Shown one piece after another: positions 54,960 to 64,000 of a stretch of DNA of 64,000 bases. The notes below the pieces were generated by a model. That model had not been told where the DNA came from and searched no databases. It worked only from the letters and a program-made list of their open reading frames with translations. The stretch is taken from assembly GCA_026419785.1 (NCBI GenBank), contig JAODTK010005569.1:155974-219973 (forward strand), given 5' to 3'. How positions within the stretch are numbered: position 1 is the stretch's first letter; each line of letters opens with the position of its first letter. The DNA is from Sclerodactyla briareus. Its lineage: Eukaryota > Echinodermata > Holothuroidea > Dendrochirotida > Sclerodactylidae. The position numbers and the translations under genes are program-made.

Positions 54960-57699
54960 AACCATGTCAAAACCTGCATATAGGGCTAAAAAGGAGACAG
55001 GGGTGGGAGTTATAGGGGGGTATTAAGGGGGCATAGCCAATACAAGTATCTCTGTGGGGGCAAGGGGCTCTATGACAGATGCAGGACTGTAGCCAGCACA
55101 AGCATATCAGTGCACATGCACACTATGATGAACAATACTCCCAAGACCCTCTTCACTGTGGCTGAGCAATTAACTGAGCGGCAAGCTGACTCCAAAGCTC
55201 AAAGTGCCCCCAGAATTGTGCGGCGTTGTCAACAACAGATCTGGTAGGTGTGCAGTTTCACTCGAGACGCTCCGAATCAACAGGAACAAATAGGAATTAC
55301 TAAATCCATTCAAGGGTTCTTCGTTTGGGGGGAATTAATCATATCAGAGACCTCCCCACGGGTAGTGTTGTCATGGCGACTGTTCGCCCGATGTCAATAA
55401 ATAGACGGGAAGCACGTGGGCGGGAACGGAGATCCCAGAAGCTCGATTGGATTTCAGCGAGATGCGACCTGGTGTACCACCTTGGATGAAGGAGGGCAGA
55501 GGATCAGTGAAATTAAAGTCTGTATGGATGTGTTGTACATGCAGGCTAGGATCTGTGTAAATAAAGGGTATTGTACAGTGCATGGTATACAGTAGTATGC
55601 TCATGGCCATTAAAGACTGCAGTTTTCAGGTTCTGATGCCAAGAGCAATGTTAATCTAAAATCACATACTCTGCAAATACCTCTTGTTGACCTGTAACAC
55701 ACTTCAATATGCTACCGAGTGTCTGGCAATTTTTCCGTAGAACCGGGTTGGCGACCCCCATCGCCCTTCCCTTTTGCCCGAATTTGTCTGCATATCAAGT
55801 GTTTCACATTAAAATGATAGAAATGTTCATCTAGGGAGGGTCTAGGTCTGCGTGCGATTCTTTGGTTTACACAATGTTTTGGTCTTTTTGGTCTTTTTCT
55901 TCTAGTCATATTGGGGTCTTTTATGGTCAATAAGGGGCAAGTACAAATTCACAAACCCAATCCGTTTTGAAGATCATTACAGATTCCAGTTTGCGGGTTG
56001 CGTGAAAATTGACCGAATGGTGGATGGTAGTCCAGGAGCTGTCTCTGAAGAAATCCTGGTGTCCAACATGAATATGCCTATGGCCCTATGCTATACTTAT
56101 TTATTCTAATCTGGGAGAGAGAAAAATACCACCCAATGAACTGGCACTGCATGGGCAGGAAACCGTACAAATAGCTTTGTTCTGGTCACTGGCAGGTCCA
56201 GATGCGCATTCACCAGCAATATTGAACAGGCTGGGAGCCAATGAAAATTAGCTAGGTTCGGCATAACATATTCACTGCGCTCCCAACACACCTCCTTAGG
56301 TCATCTAATTAGCAGTTGCCTCTATTAACCCCATCTTATCAAGCTGCTTTTGCAAACCCGACCCCAACTCCATGCATAATTGACATATCATAAAAACACC
56401 ATTCTTATTGTGCCCGTTGCGTAACGAGCATGTCTTCTTCTCTTGTCTCGTCTTTACTACGTTATACGGTTTACAATTCTGGCGCCCATAGCTATACATG
56501 GCATTATAAGGATTGTCATACGATATTACGTGAAATATTCACTTTGCACGGAATCTGAAGGATCACGATAAGTAACTCCAATGGATTAAAAAAAAAAATT
56601 ATAGCAAAATTTCATGTGTTCCAGTATCGCTAGCCTAACATTGACTGTAGTCAGCGTAGTGGTCGGCCTAGCTCAGGCGTTCAGGTCTGTCTCAGGCTTT
56701 GGGAGACGAGCGGAGAATTATTTTGGTGTTGATTAGTTGTGGAGGTAACGCAATTGGTCGGCCTAGCTAAACTTCTGGCCTTGACTTTTGCCAGAAATTT
56801 CACATGTTCCAGACCCGCTCGCCTAACGGCTAAGCCATGCTAGCCATGCTTTCCCTATCTGTGTATGTTCATCTCGTTCATTGATCTACTCTGTACATGT
56901 GAAAGTGCAGTCGCCCTCTTTCATTTGACAGAGGATATTAATGACAGGTATCCGGGGGGAGAGTAATACTCAGAGAAACTAACACGGTGAGAGGAAGGGG
57001 TGGCTGCAAAAATACAACTATTTGGCTTCGAGCAGCCTGTCAATCTTTAGTGCCAGGGTAAGTCATCGCAACCTATTCCGTCTCTGAATGTAAGTATGTG
57101 AAGCGACCATCCGGGGCGAATATTGTTGGGGTTGGATTTAATTCTGCAACTCTCATATACCACCAGCAGGGTACCTTGCTATGTATTGCAACTTCTGTTT
57201 CTGTCCTTTTTTCATACTCGCCCTGTACCACCGAGTAGTCCCAAATTCCATTTTTGTTCAAATACGACAACGTTGGAAATCGCTCTGGATAATAATCCGC
57301 GCAACACTGTTAGTGTTGCAGAATATAATACTGAGATAGCTCGAGAAGTGAGTTGGGAGGTGCAGTGTATCCTGGATCTGTTATAATATTCTAAACACAG
57401 AGGTAGCGCACCAGGTGTGGTACAATCAGCTGGTGGGTGTTGACAGGATGGCACTTTTCCCCCAGGAACTGTGTTACAAAATCACAGTCCAGTGGTTTTA
57501 ATGTGGGGGTGGGGGTTATAGCAGAGGGGGGGGGGGGGGGGATGGGAGAATGAGAGCTCTAGATCGACAACTATCCACTGTACCAACATACAGCTTAGCT
57601 TAAATGCAATTCAGTATAATAATGATAATAATAATTTTCTTATGGATATCCTCAAGAAATTCAATGCACTCTATTAGTGACCTGACTGTTTTTTTTTTT
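54960..57699. other. No supported gene
   Basis: A diverged direct repeat of about 190 bp (AAATTTCATGTGTTCCAG and GGTCGGCCTAGCTCAGG at 56608-56680, again as AAATTTCACATGTTCCAG and GGTCGGCCTAGCTAAAC at 56756-56840) is present. A G run lies at 57526-57541. Nothing codes convincingly. Confidence 0.4.
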
Positions 57700-57965
57700 G
57701 TACTCCGCCACCGTAGCACTACCCACACTTGGGTCTGGACCCCCCAACGACCCAACGTGTTTGTCCCACAAAAACGTATTTTTTTGGGCAGTTCAGTAAA
57801 GGTTTTGCAGATGTTATTTAGCAGTATTGTAGCAGCATGTGTCCAGCGGCCCATAAATTGTGTTTATTGTCAATAGGGAGGGTGGGGCCATTGTGAGGCG
57901 CACTTCCCTTGGTTCCGACCCCCTCAAAACCCCGCCCAGACAAATCTCTTGGTACGCGCCTGGCA
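57700..57965 (+). mobile_element. GTACC-tipped MITE, copy 2
   Basis: It matches 23607-23864: GGCAGTTCAGTAAAGGTTTT, CAATAGGGAGGGTGGGGCC, GGCGCACTTCCCTTGGTTCC, and the tip CTCTTGGTACGCGCCTGGC. The left end is more diverged. Confidence 0.6.
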
Positions 57966-58379
57966 AGCTTACCAGAAGAACCTGGCTCTGTAATAGAGTA
58001 TAGGCCTTGGTTGATAGTCAGTGCAATAATAGTCTCAAATCCAGCCCAGACGGCCTGAGCCTGTGATCAATTTATTGGTAGTATAACCGCATTGGCATTT
58101 ATAGAGTAGTCAGGACTGTGTTTAGCCGGGCCATGGCCCGGGCCCGCCTCATTGCCCGGTTGGGAGCAAAAAGTAGCCTTACTGGGGCCACCAATCGCCC
58201 GGCTATTATTTTGTGCCGTGCAATGTTTTGCCCGCCTACGTGACATGATTGCCCGTGCAAAAAAATATTTATTCCTTTCATCATTCCATTTACATTCCCA
58301 CGAAATAACAGCCCAGAATATTGTTTGTAGGAAATTGTTAACGAAATAGACATCGTGAAATGAAAAGCACGCGAATAAT

Positions 58380-59368
58380 CGCGATACAGCGCGCGTGTCC
58401 CCCCAATATGATCGTTCGCACCGAAATGCAGAAGCCGACGGCTCTAAAAGTGCCGATGTTTAGGCTCGTAAGCCGAGATCATCGGCTCCGCTCGTCCGTT
58501 GATGACGGAAGTTACAGCTAGTGCTGCGTACATCGTACACGTGGTCGATCGATCTCCGTCTGAAGTTTGTTCCGGTCCCTGGATTAACTAGAACGTGGGT
58601 CCGGGCCTTGGCAAGTGATATTGCATGTGAAAACCCGTTTTTTACCGCAGTGTTTACGCAGTAGTAGCAAGTCTCACGTTCTCACGAACTCCGGGGTGAA
58701 TCAATCCGAAATTCAACACGCTGGCTGCTCTACGAAGAAGGGCCGTTTTGCCGATGCCGAGCGTACCAAAATACATTTATTAATCGATGGGAGAAATATT
58801 TTGCATGTGTAGACCTTATATATTATGGATCATTGATTGTTGCTGATTCTTCTGTGAATATTCTTGTAGGCCTCCCTAAATAACCACTGTGGCCGTTATT
58901 TAAAAGCGAATGCGAACAGAAAAAATAATTATTGCCATGTGCTTCAGTTTGAATGAGGATGTTTTTCTCTCGTTAACATTTCGTTCGTTACGGCTTACGA
59001 GAAGATGCAGTGCTTAATGGTACGTGCGTCACAGAATCAGATCAGAAACCATCGCGAAAACGAGGGGAAAGATTCGTTGTCGAATAGGCTCCATTGTAAT
59101 TTCCGGAAAAATTTCCCACAAAGATTACACTACATCGTTAGCATCCTCCATATGATGAAATAGAGCATGGGTTATTTATTAGGAACGCGTTATTTCTTGG
59201 TTCCGCTCGCGGTTATGTTTCGACGATCTGCCGTGATGTAAGCACGGCTGCACCGAATGAATGGACATTGTGTAATGGGTATACATGTAGTGGGGCCGGA
59301 ATTTTTAAAGGGAGGGGTCTGCTATTGTTTGGCACTGATACATGATAGCTTAGCTAAACTCTATTTTC
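58380..59368 (+). promoter_or_regulatory. CpG-rich putative promoter and 5' leader of the 59369 gene
   Basis: CpG is frequent across 58380-59260 (GCGATACAGCGCGCGTG, TCGTCCG, TTTCGACGATC), in contrast to the surrounding CpG-poor repeats. It contains an E-box CACGTG (58538-58543), an ETS-like GACGGAAGT (58504-58512) and a nested hairpin (GCCGATG...CATCGGC, 58452-58486). No TATA box is placed well. The first coding ATG follows at 59369. Confidence 0.4.
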
Positions 59369-59534
59369 ATGGAACGATTTGAAAACTCTGCTTCAAGATT
59401 CGCTGAATTGAAGTTTGGTGGTGCCTGTCAGCCTCAGCTGTCAGGGCGCCATGGGCCTTATAATGGAGTAATGAACCACCCATTATATACCCCGCAACAC
59501 TTGAAGACTGTCCGGGGAGATTATGGTCAGGCGG
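59369..59534 (+). CDS. Putative first coding exon of right-edge gene, unrecognised product
   Basis: The frame begins MERFENSA, is open for 55 codons plus 1 nt, and ends at GCGG|GTGAGT (donor at 59535). The upstream in-frame stop TAG at 59351 makes this ATG the first one. Its context is weak at -3 but has G at +4. The predicted residues are rich in Gly, Pro, Tyr and His, with no signal peptide or membrane segment. The exon ends in phase 1, which fits the 2-nt start of the exon at 63668 (G+AA = Glu). I do not recognise the family. The alternative is a chance frame, but start, donor, phase match and CpG-rich leader agree. Confidence 0.55.
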
Positions 59535-59599
59535 GTGAGTAGCCGCCGACGACCCAGGCTGCTGCCGGAAACCTTAGACAGGTTAGGCATTAGCCGCCA

Positions 59600-60050
59600 C
59601 TAACTCAATGCTTTATCGATTGATCTGAAATTTGGTACAATTGTCCGCCCTAGTGAAAAACTCAGATGAGTTAGAAAGTGGGCTTCACTGCAAGTCTTGG
59701 GAGCTAATTTGCAATTTACGCGAAATTCAAGTGAGTCGGATTGAAAAAAAAAAAAACGGGGGGGGAACTTGGTGGGTAGGGGCTAATAGTTGTCCGAAAT
59801 GGGGAGGTCATGTCAAGGTCATGGAGGTCAAATTTGCACTAATTATGCAGTTTTTCAAACTTGTTAGATTGAACGAAACGTGTAGCATGGGACTATAGTG
59901 ACCCGAAAATGTGAAGGCATTTAAAAGGTCACGGAGGTCAGATTTGCCATATTCTGTGACATGAGGTTTAACTTCCATGGGGATTGCCATCGGTGGATGA
60001 AAAGCTTCCTGGTTTTGAACGAAATGGAGGTCTTTATTGTGTACGTGTTT
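59600..60050 (+). repeat. Diverged repeat related to the hairpin-tipped family interior
   Basis: AACTTGGTGGGTAGGGGCTA, GTCATGGAGGTCAAATTTGC, ACTAATTATGCAGTTTTTCA, TTGTTAGATTGAACGAAACG and GGTCACGGAGGTCAGATTTG are phrases shared in style with the interior units at 35760-36170 and 45600-45760. No clear ends were found. Confidence 0.5.
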
Positions 60051-60399
60051 AGCATGTGATGAAATTAAAATACAATGCTCATCTTGCGAGATTGGGTCCT
60101 ACGCCAATATCAGGGCTTGGTTTTTTTAACGGGAATAACGGATTACGCAGACATTATGAGGGGAAATTTAAACAACTGTAATCAGTAGATCAATTTTACA
60201 CTTTGGTTCGAAGGTAGGTCTATTGTGATGCCATTTCAAGGAACTTTTTTATTTCATAAAACTATTTGTGCGTATTGAGGCAGTACCAATTGTTTTGGGC
60301 TAATTTATTCGCCACCCAAAAACCCAAGCATCACCATTAATGAGTGATAGGCCAGGATTTTTGGAGCATGCAATGCTGAGGTTATATTAACTGAATTGC

Positions 60400-60860
60400 A
60401 TTGGTGCTATTTCAGTTAAACCTCATAAATTCCCGCAGTGTCTGTAGCTTATCAGCAGCTATCGCCATCACTTGGCCCAGCTGCCAACGATTCAGGAGTG
60501 AAGGCTCGCATACCTCCTTATATTTATTTTTCATTGAATTTATCTTCAATCCTTTGCAGATGGCACCGGATAATGACCCCAAAAAGCGAAACGAAGCCCT
60601 ACAGAGTGACATACGTTCCAGCCTATGAATTCGCAGAAAACTTTGGCTCACAGACGGAAGTGAAGGATGGCCGACATTGTCATGTGGGTGTGGTGAGATC
60701 TGCACGGCAAACATAGAGACGCCATCTCAAATTGCCTATGTTCAAGGGTAATGCGAAGAAGTCCATAGACAACTACACCTTGCGGAAACCAAGTGTAAGA
60801 AGTACAATCTGATTGCGGGCACCTTGGCCTTGGCAAAGAAGACGCTAAGGTAATTCCCAA
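60400..60860 (+). other. Exon-like block with broken frames, unresolved
   Basis: A good acceptor (TTCAATCCTTTGCAG, to 60559) precedes ATGGCACCGG, and AAG|GTAATT ends the block near 60849. No single frame crosses the 290 bp: one stops at about 60628, another at 60716. Starting in the phase required by the 59369 exon, a TAA comes at once. It could be an exon of another gene, an old pseudogene or noncoding. Confidence 0.2.
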
Positions 60861-61229
60861 TTATTGAAACCAACCGCCATCTTCGGACATGTTCCTCAGA
60901 GTGGGCACTGACTTCGTACATTTTACAATGTTGTAGACTAATGGTTTGATTTGGAAGCGCGCTTTTTGAAGTGTCTGAAGAAAAAAACAGACTCCGATAA
61001 AGAACGGAGGAAATGAAGATCTGTGGGCATTGACATCTAGAGGTTATCAAGTTCACAAAGACAATGATTCAGGAGTAATGGTACTGGTGTCAGGCTAGCC
61101 AAAAGTTGCATTTTATGCAAATTTGATTTGTTGATTTCGTTCAGACAAGAATACAGTGGAGTGGCCCATAAAGAAGCTTTGTTACTTGAACAACTTATTG
61201 GAGGTTCTACCAAAGAGCAAAACGTACCA

Positions 61230-61620
61230 GTAGCCGTCTTCTTCACAAAAGGGGAATGTGAAAAAAAGCTCCTATTCTTTGGAAGAATGCTTGTTTTATT
61301 GGCGTGATCGATAGGATGACCCACGTCAAAATGATTTCATTGAATATTGAATCAGGAACAAGGTTTCAGTTTGCCGAAACAAGGGTGTGTTTAATGTTGG
61401 CGTGCTTGGATAGATGACCCACGTCAAATGTTTGATGAATGATGAAGGTGAAAAACCAAGTTTCATTTTTGGGGACAACTGCTTGTTTTGAGTATGGCGT
61501 GCTCGGAAGGATGCCACGTACAAAATGAGTTATTGAAGATGTATGAACAAGTTTAATTTTTCGGGGCTAAATGCTGGTCAAGTATTGGCATGCCTCCGTT
61601 AGGATGGACCCGTGCAATGA
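61230..61620 (+). repeat. Tandem repeat, unit about 96 bp, 4 diverged copies
   Basis: GATGACCCACGTCAAAATG-like phrases start at 61315, 61413, 61509 and 61602 (spacing 98, 96, 93). Each is preceded by TTGTTTTATTGGCGTGNTCG-like sequence. Confidence 0.85.
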
Positions 61621-61849
61621 TTTTTTTTTATTTAAACGAAAGGTTGGACACGATCGCTTGTAAGTGACATCTCAGATAACCAATATAACATCGATCAGGA
61701 TTTCAGGAATATATGGTTTAATGTGAGAAAACAATCATTTTTTAAATGTGTGTTTTCCCCGCTTCGAGCTATTTTGATGGGCAGCTAAGGCATAGTGTTT
61801 GATTTCATTCAAACATGGGCCATGAATTAAGGCCAAACCAGTTCAACTA

Positions 61850-62389
61850 AATTGGCAAGAGTGGTTGAACTCAGAATTAAAAGCAAATGAATGACGGAGG
61901 AAGTTGGACAACTGGTTCTGGCATTAATTGTTATCCTGCAAAAGAATGTGACAATCATTCAAGAAAAAACATGCTGTCTAATACACTATTAGGGGGTTCC
62001 ACAAAAATTTTGGGGGAAAGAGTGGGCCAGTTGAATCAGGAATTAGGCAACTGAAAAAATAGTGGAGGAAGCAGTGGACAAAGGTAATATGAGCTATTGA
62101 CTACTATAAAAAATGTAGGGGTCGTTTACACAAATCGTTCTTAATTGAGCTTCATGTATTAGGAGTTACCGACATTGCTCAGCAATAAGTATTAATTGAG
62201 CAAAAAACAATGTGGCTACATAATACAGTTCCGCAAGTATCATTTCCACAAAATTCTGGAAGAGTTGTTCAACTCGGATTTGGGCTACAGAATTGTTGAG
62301 AAAAGAGTTGGACAGGACAACTAGCAATTCCAACTCAGAAACTTTCATGAGCAACAAGCGAATATGACCAAGTTACGAGGAAAAATATG
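61850..62389 (+). repeat. Decayed upstream members of the following array
   Basis: Phrases of the type GTTCCACAAAATTNTGGAAG, GAGTNGTTNAACTCNGAATT and GGACAACTGGTTCTGGCA occur at about 61850, 61990 and 62250. They resemble parts of the units at 62390-63540 but spacing is irregular. Confidence 0.5.
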
Positions 62390-63540
62390 TGGGCTAATTT
62401 AGTATAGGTACCAGTTCCACGAAATGTTCAAGAGAGTGGTTGAAACCTGGTAATTGGCAGCTGGTTGTGGGCCAATAGGAGAATAGTTTGGTTAAGAACA
62501 AAACTGCTAGGATGAATCATGAAGAGGCTGATCAAATAGCTGCCCCCCCCCCCCAAAAAAAAATGGGTCAGTCTAAAGTCTAAAATCAATGTTTCATAAG
62601 GAAAGTCCTCTGAGGATTGTTCATGTGATATTGCTAAATTTGTGTTTGTACTAGTTCCACAAAACCTTGAGGAAGCAACTTAAATGTGATATTGAAGCAA
62701 CAGAATGGTGAAGGGGGAAAGGTAGTAATAACTTTATTTGCGGAAAGGGGACACAGTTGGTGGTGAGTTATGCAAAATAGTGGGCTAATTTAGTTATAGG
62801 TACCAGTTCACCGAAAGTCAAAGAGGGTGGTATTAAACCTGGTAATTGGCAAAGCTGGTTGTGGGGCGAAGTAGGAGAATAGTTGGTTAAAGAACAACTG
62901 CAGGATGAATGATAAAGAGGCTGATCAAATAGCTGCCCCCCCCAAATAAACATGGTCAGTCTAAAGTCTAAACACAATGTAATAAGGAAAGTCCTCTGAA
63001 GATTTTCATGTGTTTGCTAAATTTGTGTTTTACTAGTTCCACACAACTTGAGAGAGCATTCAAATTGATATTGAAGCAACAGAATGGTGAAGGGGGAAAG
63101 GTAGTACAACTTTATTTTGCTGAAGACAGCAAGGTGGTTGATGTTAGTGGCAATTATGTGGGTATTTAGTATAGGTACCAGTTCACGAAATGTCAAGAGG
63201 TGTTAACCCTAGTAATTGGCAGCTGATTGTGGGGCTTGTGGGCACAAATAGAGAGAACCTAGTTGGTTAAAGAAACCACTGCAGGATGAATTCTAGAGAG
63301 GCTGATCGATAGGCTGCCCCCACCCCAAAAAAAAAAGGGGTCAGCTAAAATCAATGTTCATAAGGAAAGTCCTCTGAAGATTGTTCATGTGTATGGCTTA
63401 ATTGTGTGTACAGTTCCACAAACCGTGAGGAAGCACTAAATGATATGACGCAACAGCAATGGTGAGGGGGAAAGGTGAGTAATAAACTTATGTTGCTGAA
63501 AGACAGCAGTTGGTTAATTAATGTTAATGCAATAACACAG
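62390..63540 (+). repeat. Tandem repeat, unit about 375-390 bp, 3 copies
   Basis: GGTACCAGTTC starts at about 62407, 62799 and 63173. Each unit has GTAATTGGCAGCTGGTTGTG, a TTAAAGAACAACTGCAGG phrase, GCTGATCAAATAGCTGCCCC with a C run then an A run, AAGGAAAGTCCTCTGAAGAT, and GGTGAAGGGGGAAAGGTAGT. The copies differ by many small indels. Confidence 0.88.
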
Positions 63541-63667
63541 GGGATGGGACAAATTGTGTAAGTACTAGTTGAACAAAATCTTGAAATTGGGACGCATAAA
63601 TATTAATATTTTTCTTCCTGAAAAGCTCTGTTAAAGAATTAACAGTTCCTTCATTTTTTCCCATCAG

Positions 63668-63814
63668 AACCAAGACCATCTGGAGTGAAAGAACGAGACA
63701 GGTTGACCTTCGAGGAGAGCACAGCGCCGAGTGCAAGAAACTGCCTACAAAGTACTTCTAGCGTTTGCCTACTATGTTTGCCATGTGGTCCGACAATGCG
63801 TTTCAACATACAAG
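63668..63814 (+). CDS. Putative second exon of right-edge gene; Cys-rich segment
   Basis: The acceptor TTCCTTCATTTTTTCCCATCAG (rich pyrimidine tract) and donor ACAAG|GTGAGT bound 147 bp. Only the frame starting at 63670 is open throughout (48 codons), and it is the frame demanded by exon 59369-59534. It includes KERDRLTFEES and a cluster VCLLCLPCGPT, whose closely spaced cysteines suggest palmitoylation or metal binding (inference). The exon ends in phase 1 and the gene continues past the window. No family is recognised. The 111-codon minus frame over it is taken as a shadow. Confidence 0.55.
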
Positions 63815-64000
63815 GTGAGTTAGGAAAATGATTTGAAATTAAATTTTGGGTAGTTCGGCAGTGCAGGCAGAGTGGACAATTGCCTACAATGACACTGCAA
63901 TACAAGCAGTTCTGTGGTTCCCAACTCGGGTGCACAAAATTTTCATCCCTCCAATTTTTGTGTGAGAGAGTGTGTGTTCCTTTCATTCGCTGCCTAACAA

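Larger units (their letters stand above)
59535..63667 (+). other. Putative intron, 4.1 kb, filled with repeats
   Basis: Bounded by GTGAGT at 59535 and TTTTTTCCCATCAG at 63654-63667. It holds a diverged GAACGAAAC/GGTGGG-type repeat (59600-60050), an exon-like but frame-broken block (60400-60860), and two tandem arrays. Unlisted further exons inside cannot be excluded. Confidence 0.45.

Noticed and set aside
56800-56845. tRNA-like sequence on the minus strand (TGGCTTAGCCGTTAGGCGAG)
   Set aside because: Only a box A-like stretch; no box B and no stems. Part of a local 190 bp direct repeat.
60560-60849. Middle exon of the right-edge gene
   Set aside because: The phase required by the 59369 exon gives an immediate stop, and no single frame is open across it.

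Overview
The window is animal nuclear DNA, most likely from a marine invertebrate. I lean towards an echinoderm or a close relative, but no diagnostic gene settles the taxon. The reasons are eukaryotic splice signals, tRNA-headed SINEs, many short non-autonomous DNA transposons with terminal inverted repeats (TIRs), a decayed LINE, minisatellites, and many G or C homopolymers. There is no bacterial-style gene packing, no rRNA or functional tRNA gene, and no CRISPR. Most short open frames lie in repeats and are not genes.

Gene content is sparse. At the right edge two exons can be supported: 59369-59534 starts with ATG and ends on G|GTGAGT, and 63668-63814 has a good acceptor and AAG|GTGAGT. 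Their splice phases fit (1 nt plus 2 nt), the joined frame is open for 104 codons, and a CpG-rich stretch (58380-59260) lies just upstream. A second possible gene start lies at 7940-8362: a CpG-rich leader, then an ATG in strong Kozak context, and CAG|GTGAGT after 59 nt. Neither protein is recognised.

Repeats dominate. 1-2770 is a large palindromic element cut by the window start; one arm recurs alone at 38450-38825. 17750-18716 is a foldback element whose arms are tandem arrays of a ~25 bp unit in opposite orientation. 32179-33791 is a non-autonomous hAT-like element with an exact 8 bp target duplication, and its related empty site is present at 46195-46375. Smaller TIR elements lie at 6873-7328, 10496-10985 (second copy 37038-37504), 22011-22360 (also 48808-49155 and 988-1110), 23607-23864 (also 57700-57965), 26350-27316, 27321-28038 (also 36558-36865), 30247-30482 and 54654-54959. 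A family with a terminal hairpin and internal subrepeats occurs at 12965-13650, 35612-36325 and 44846-45838. SINEs lie at 8838-9170 and 49422-49745 (one family), 12712-12960 and 22655-22975. A frameshifted LINE reverse-transcriptase tail lies at 43949-44845.

Tandem arrays include a 49 bp minisatellite (41960-43036, about 22 copies), a ~62 bp one (47535-48625, about 17 copies), and two sets inside the putative intron of the right-edge gene (~96 bp at 61230-61620, ~385 bp at 62390-63540). The second of these carries a sequence nearly identical to the end of the TTAA-flanked element at 10496. All homology statements come from reading the window against itself; no database was searched.
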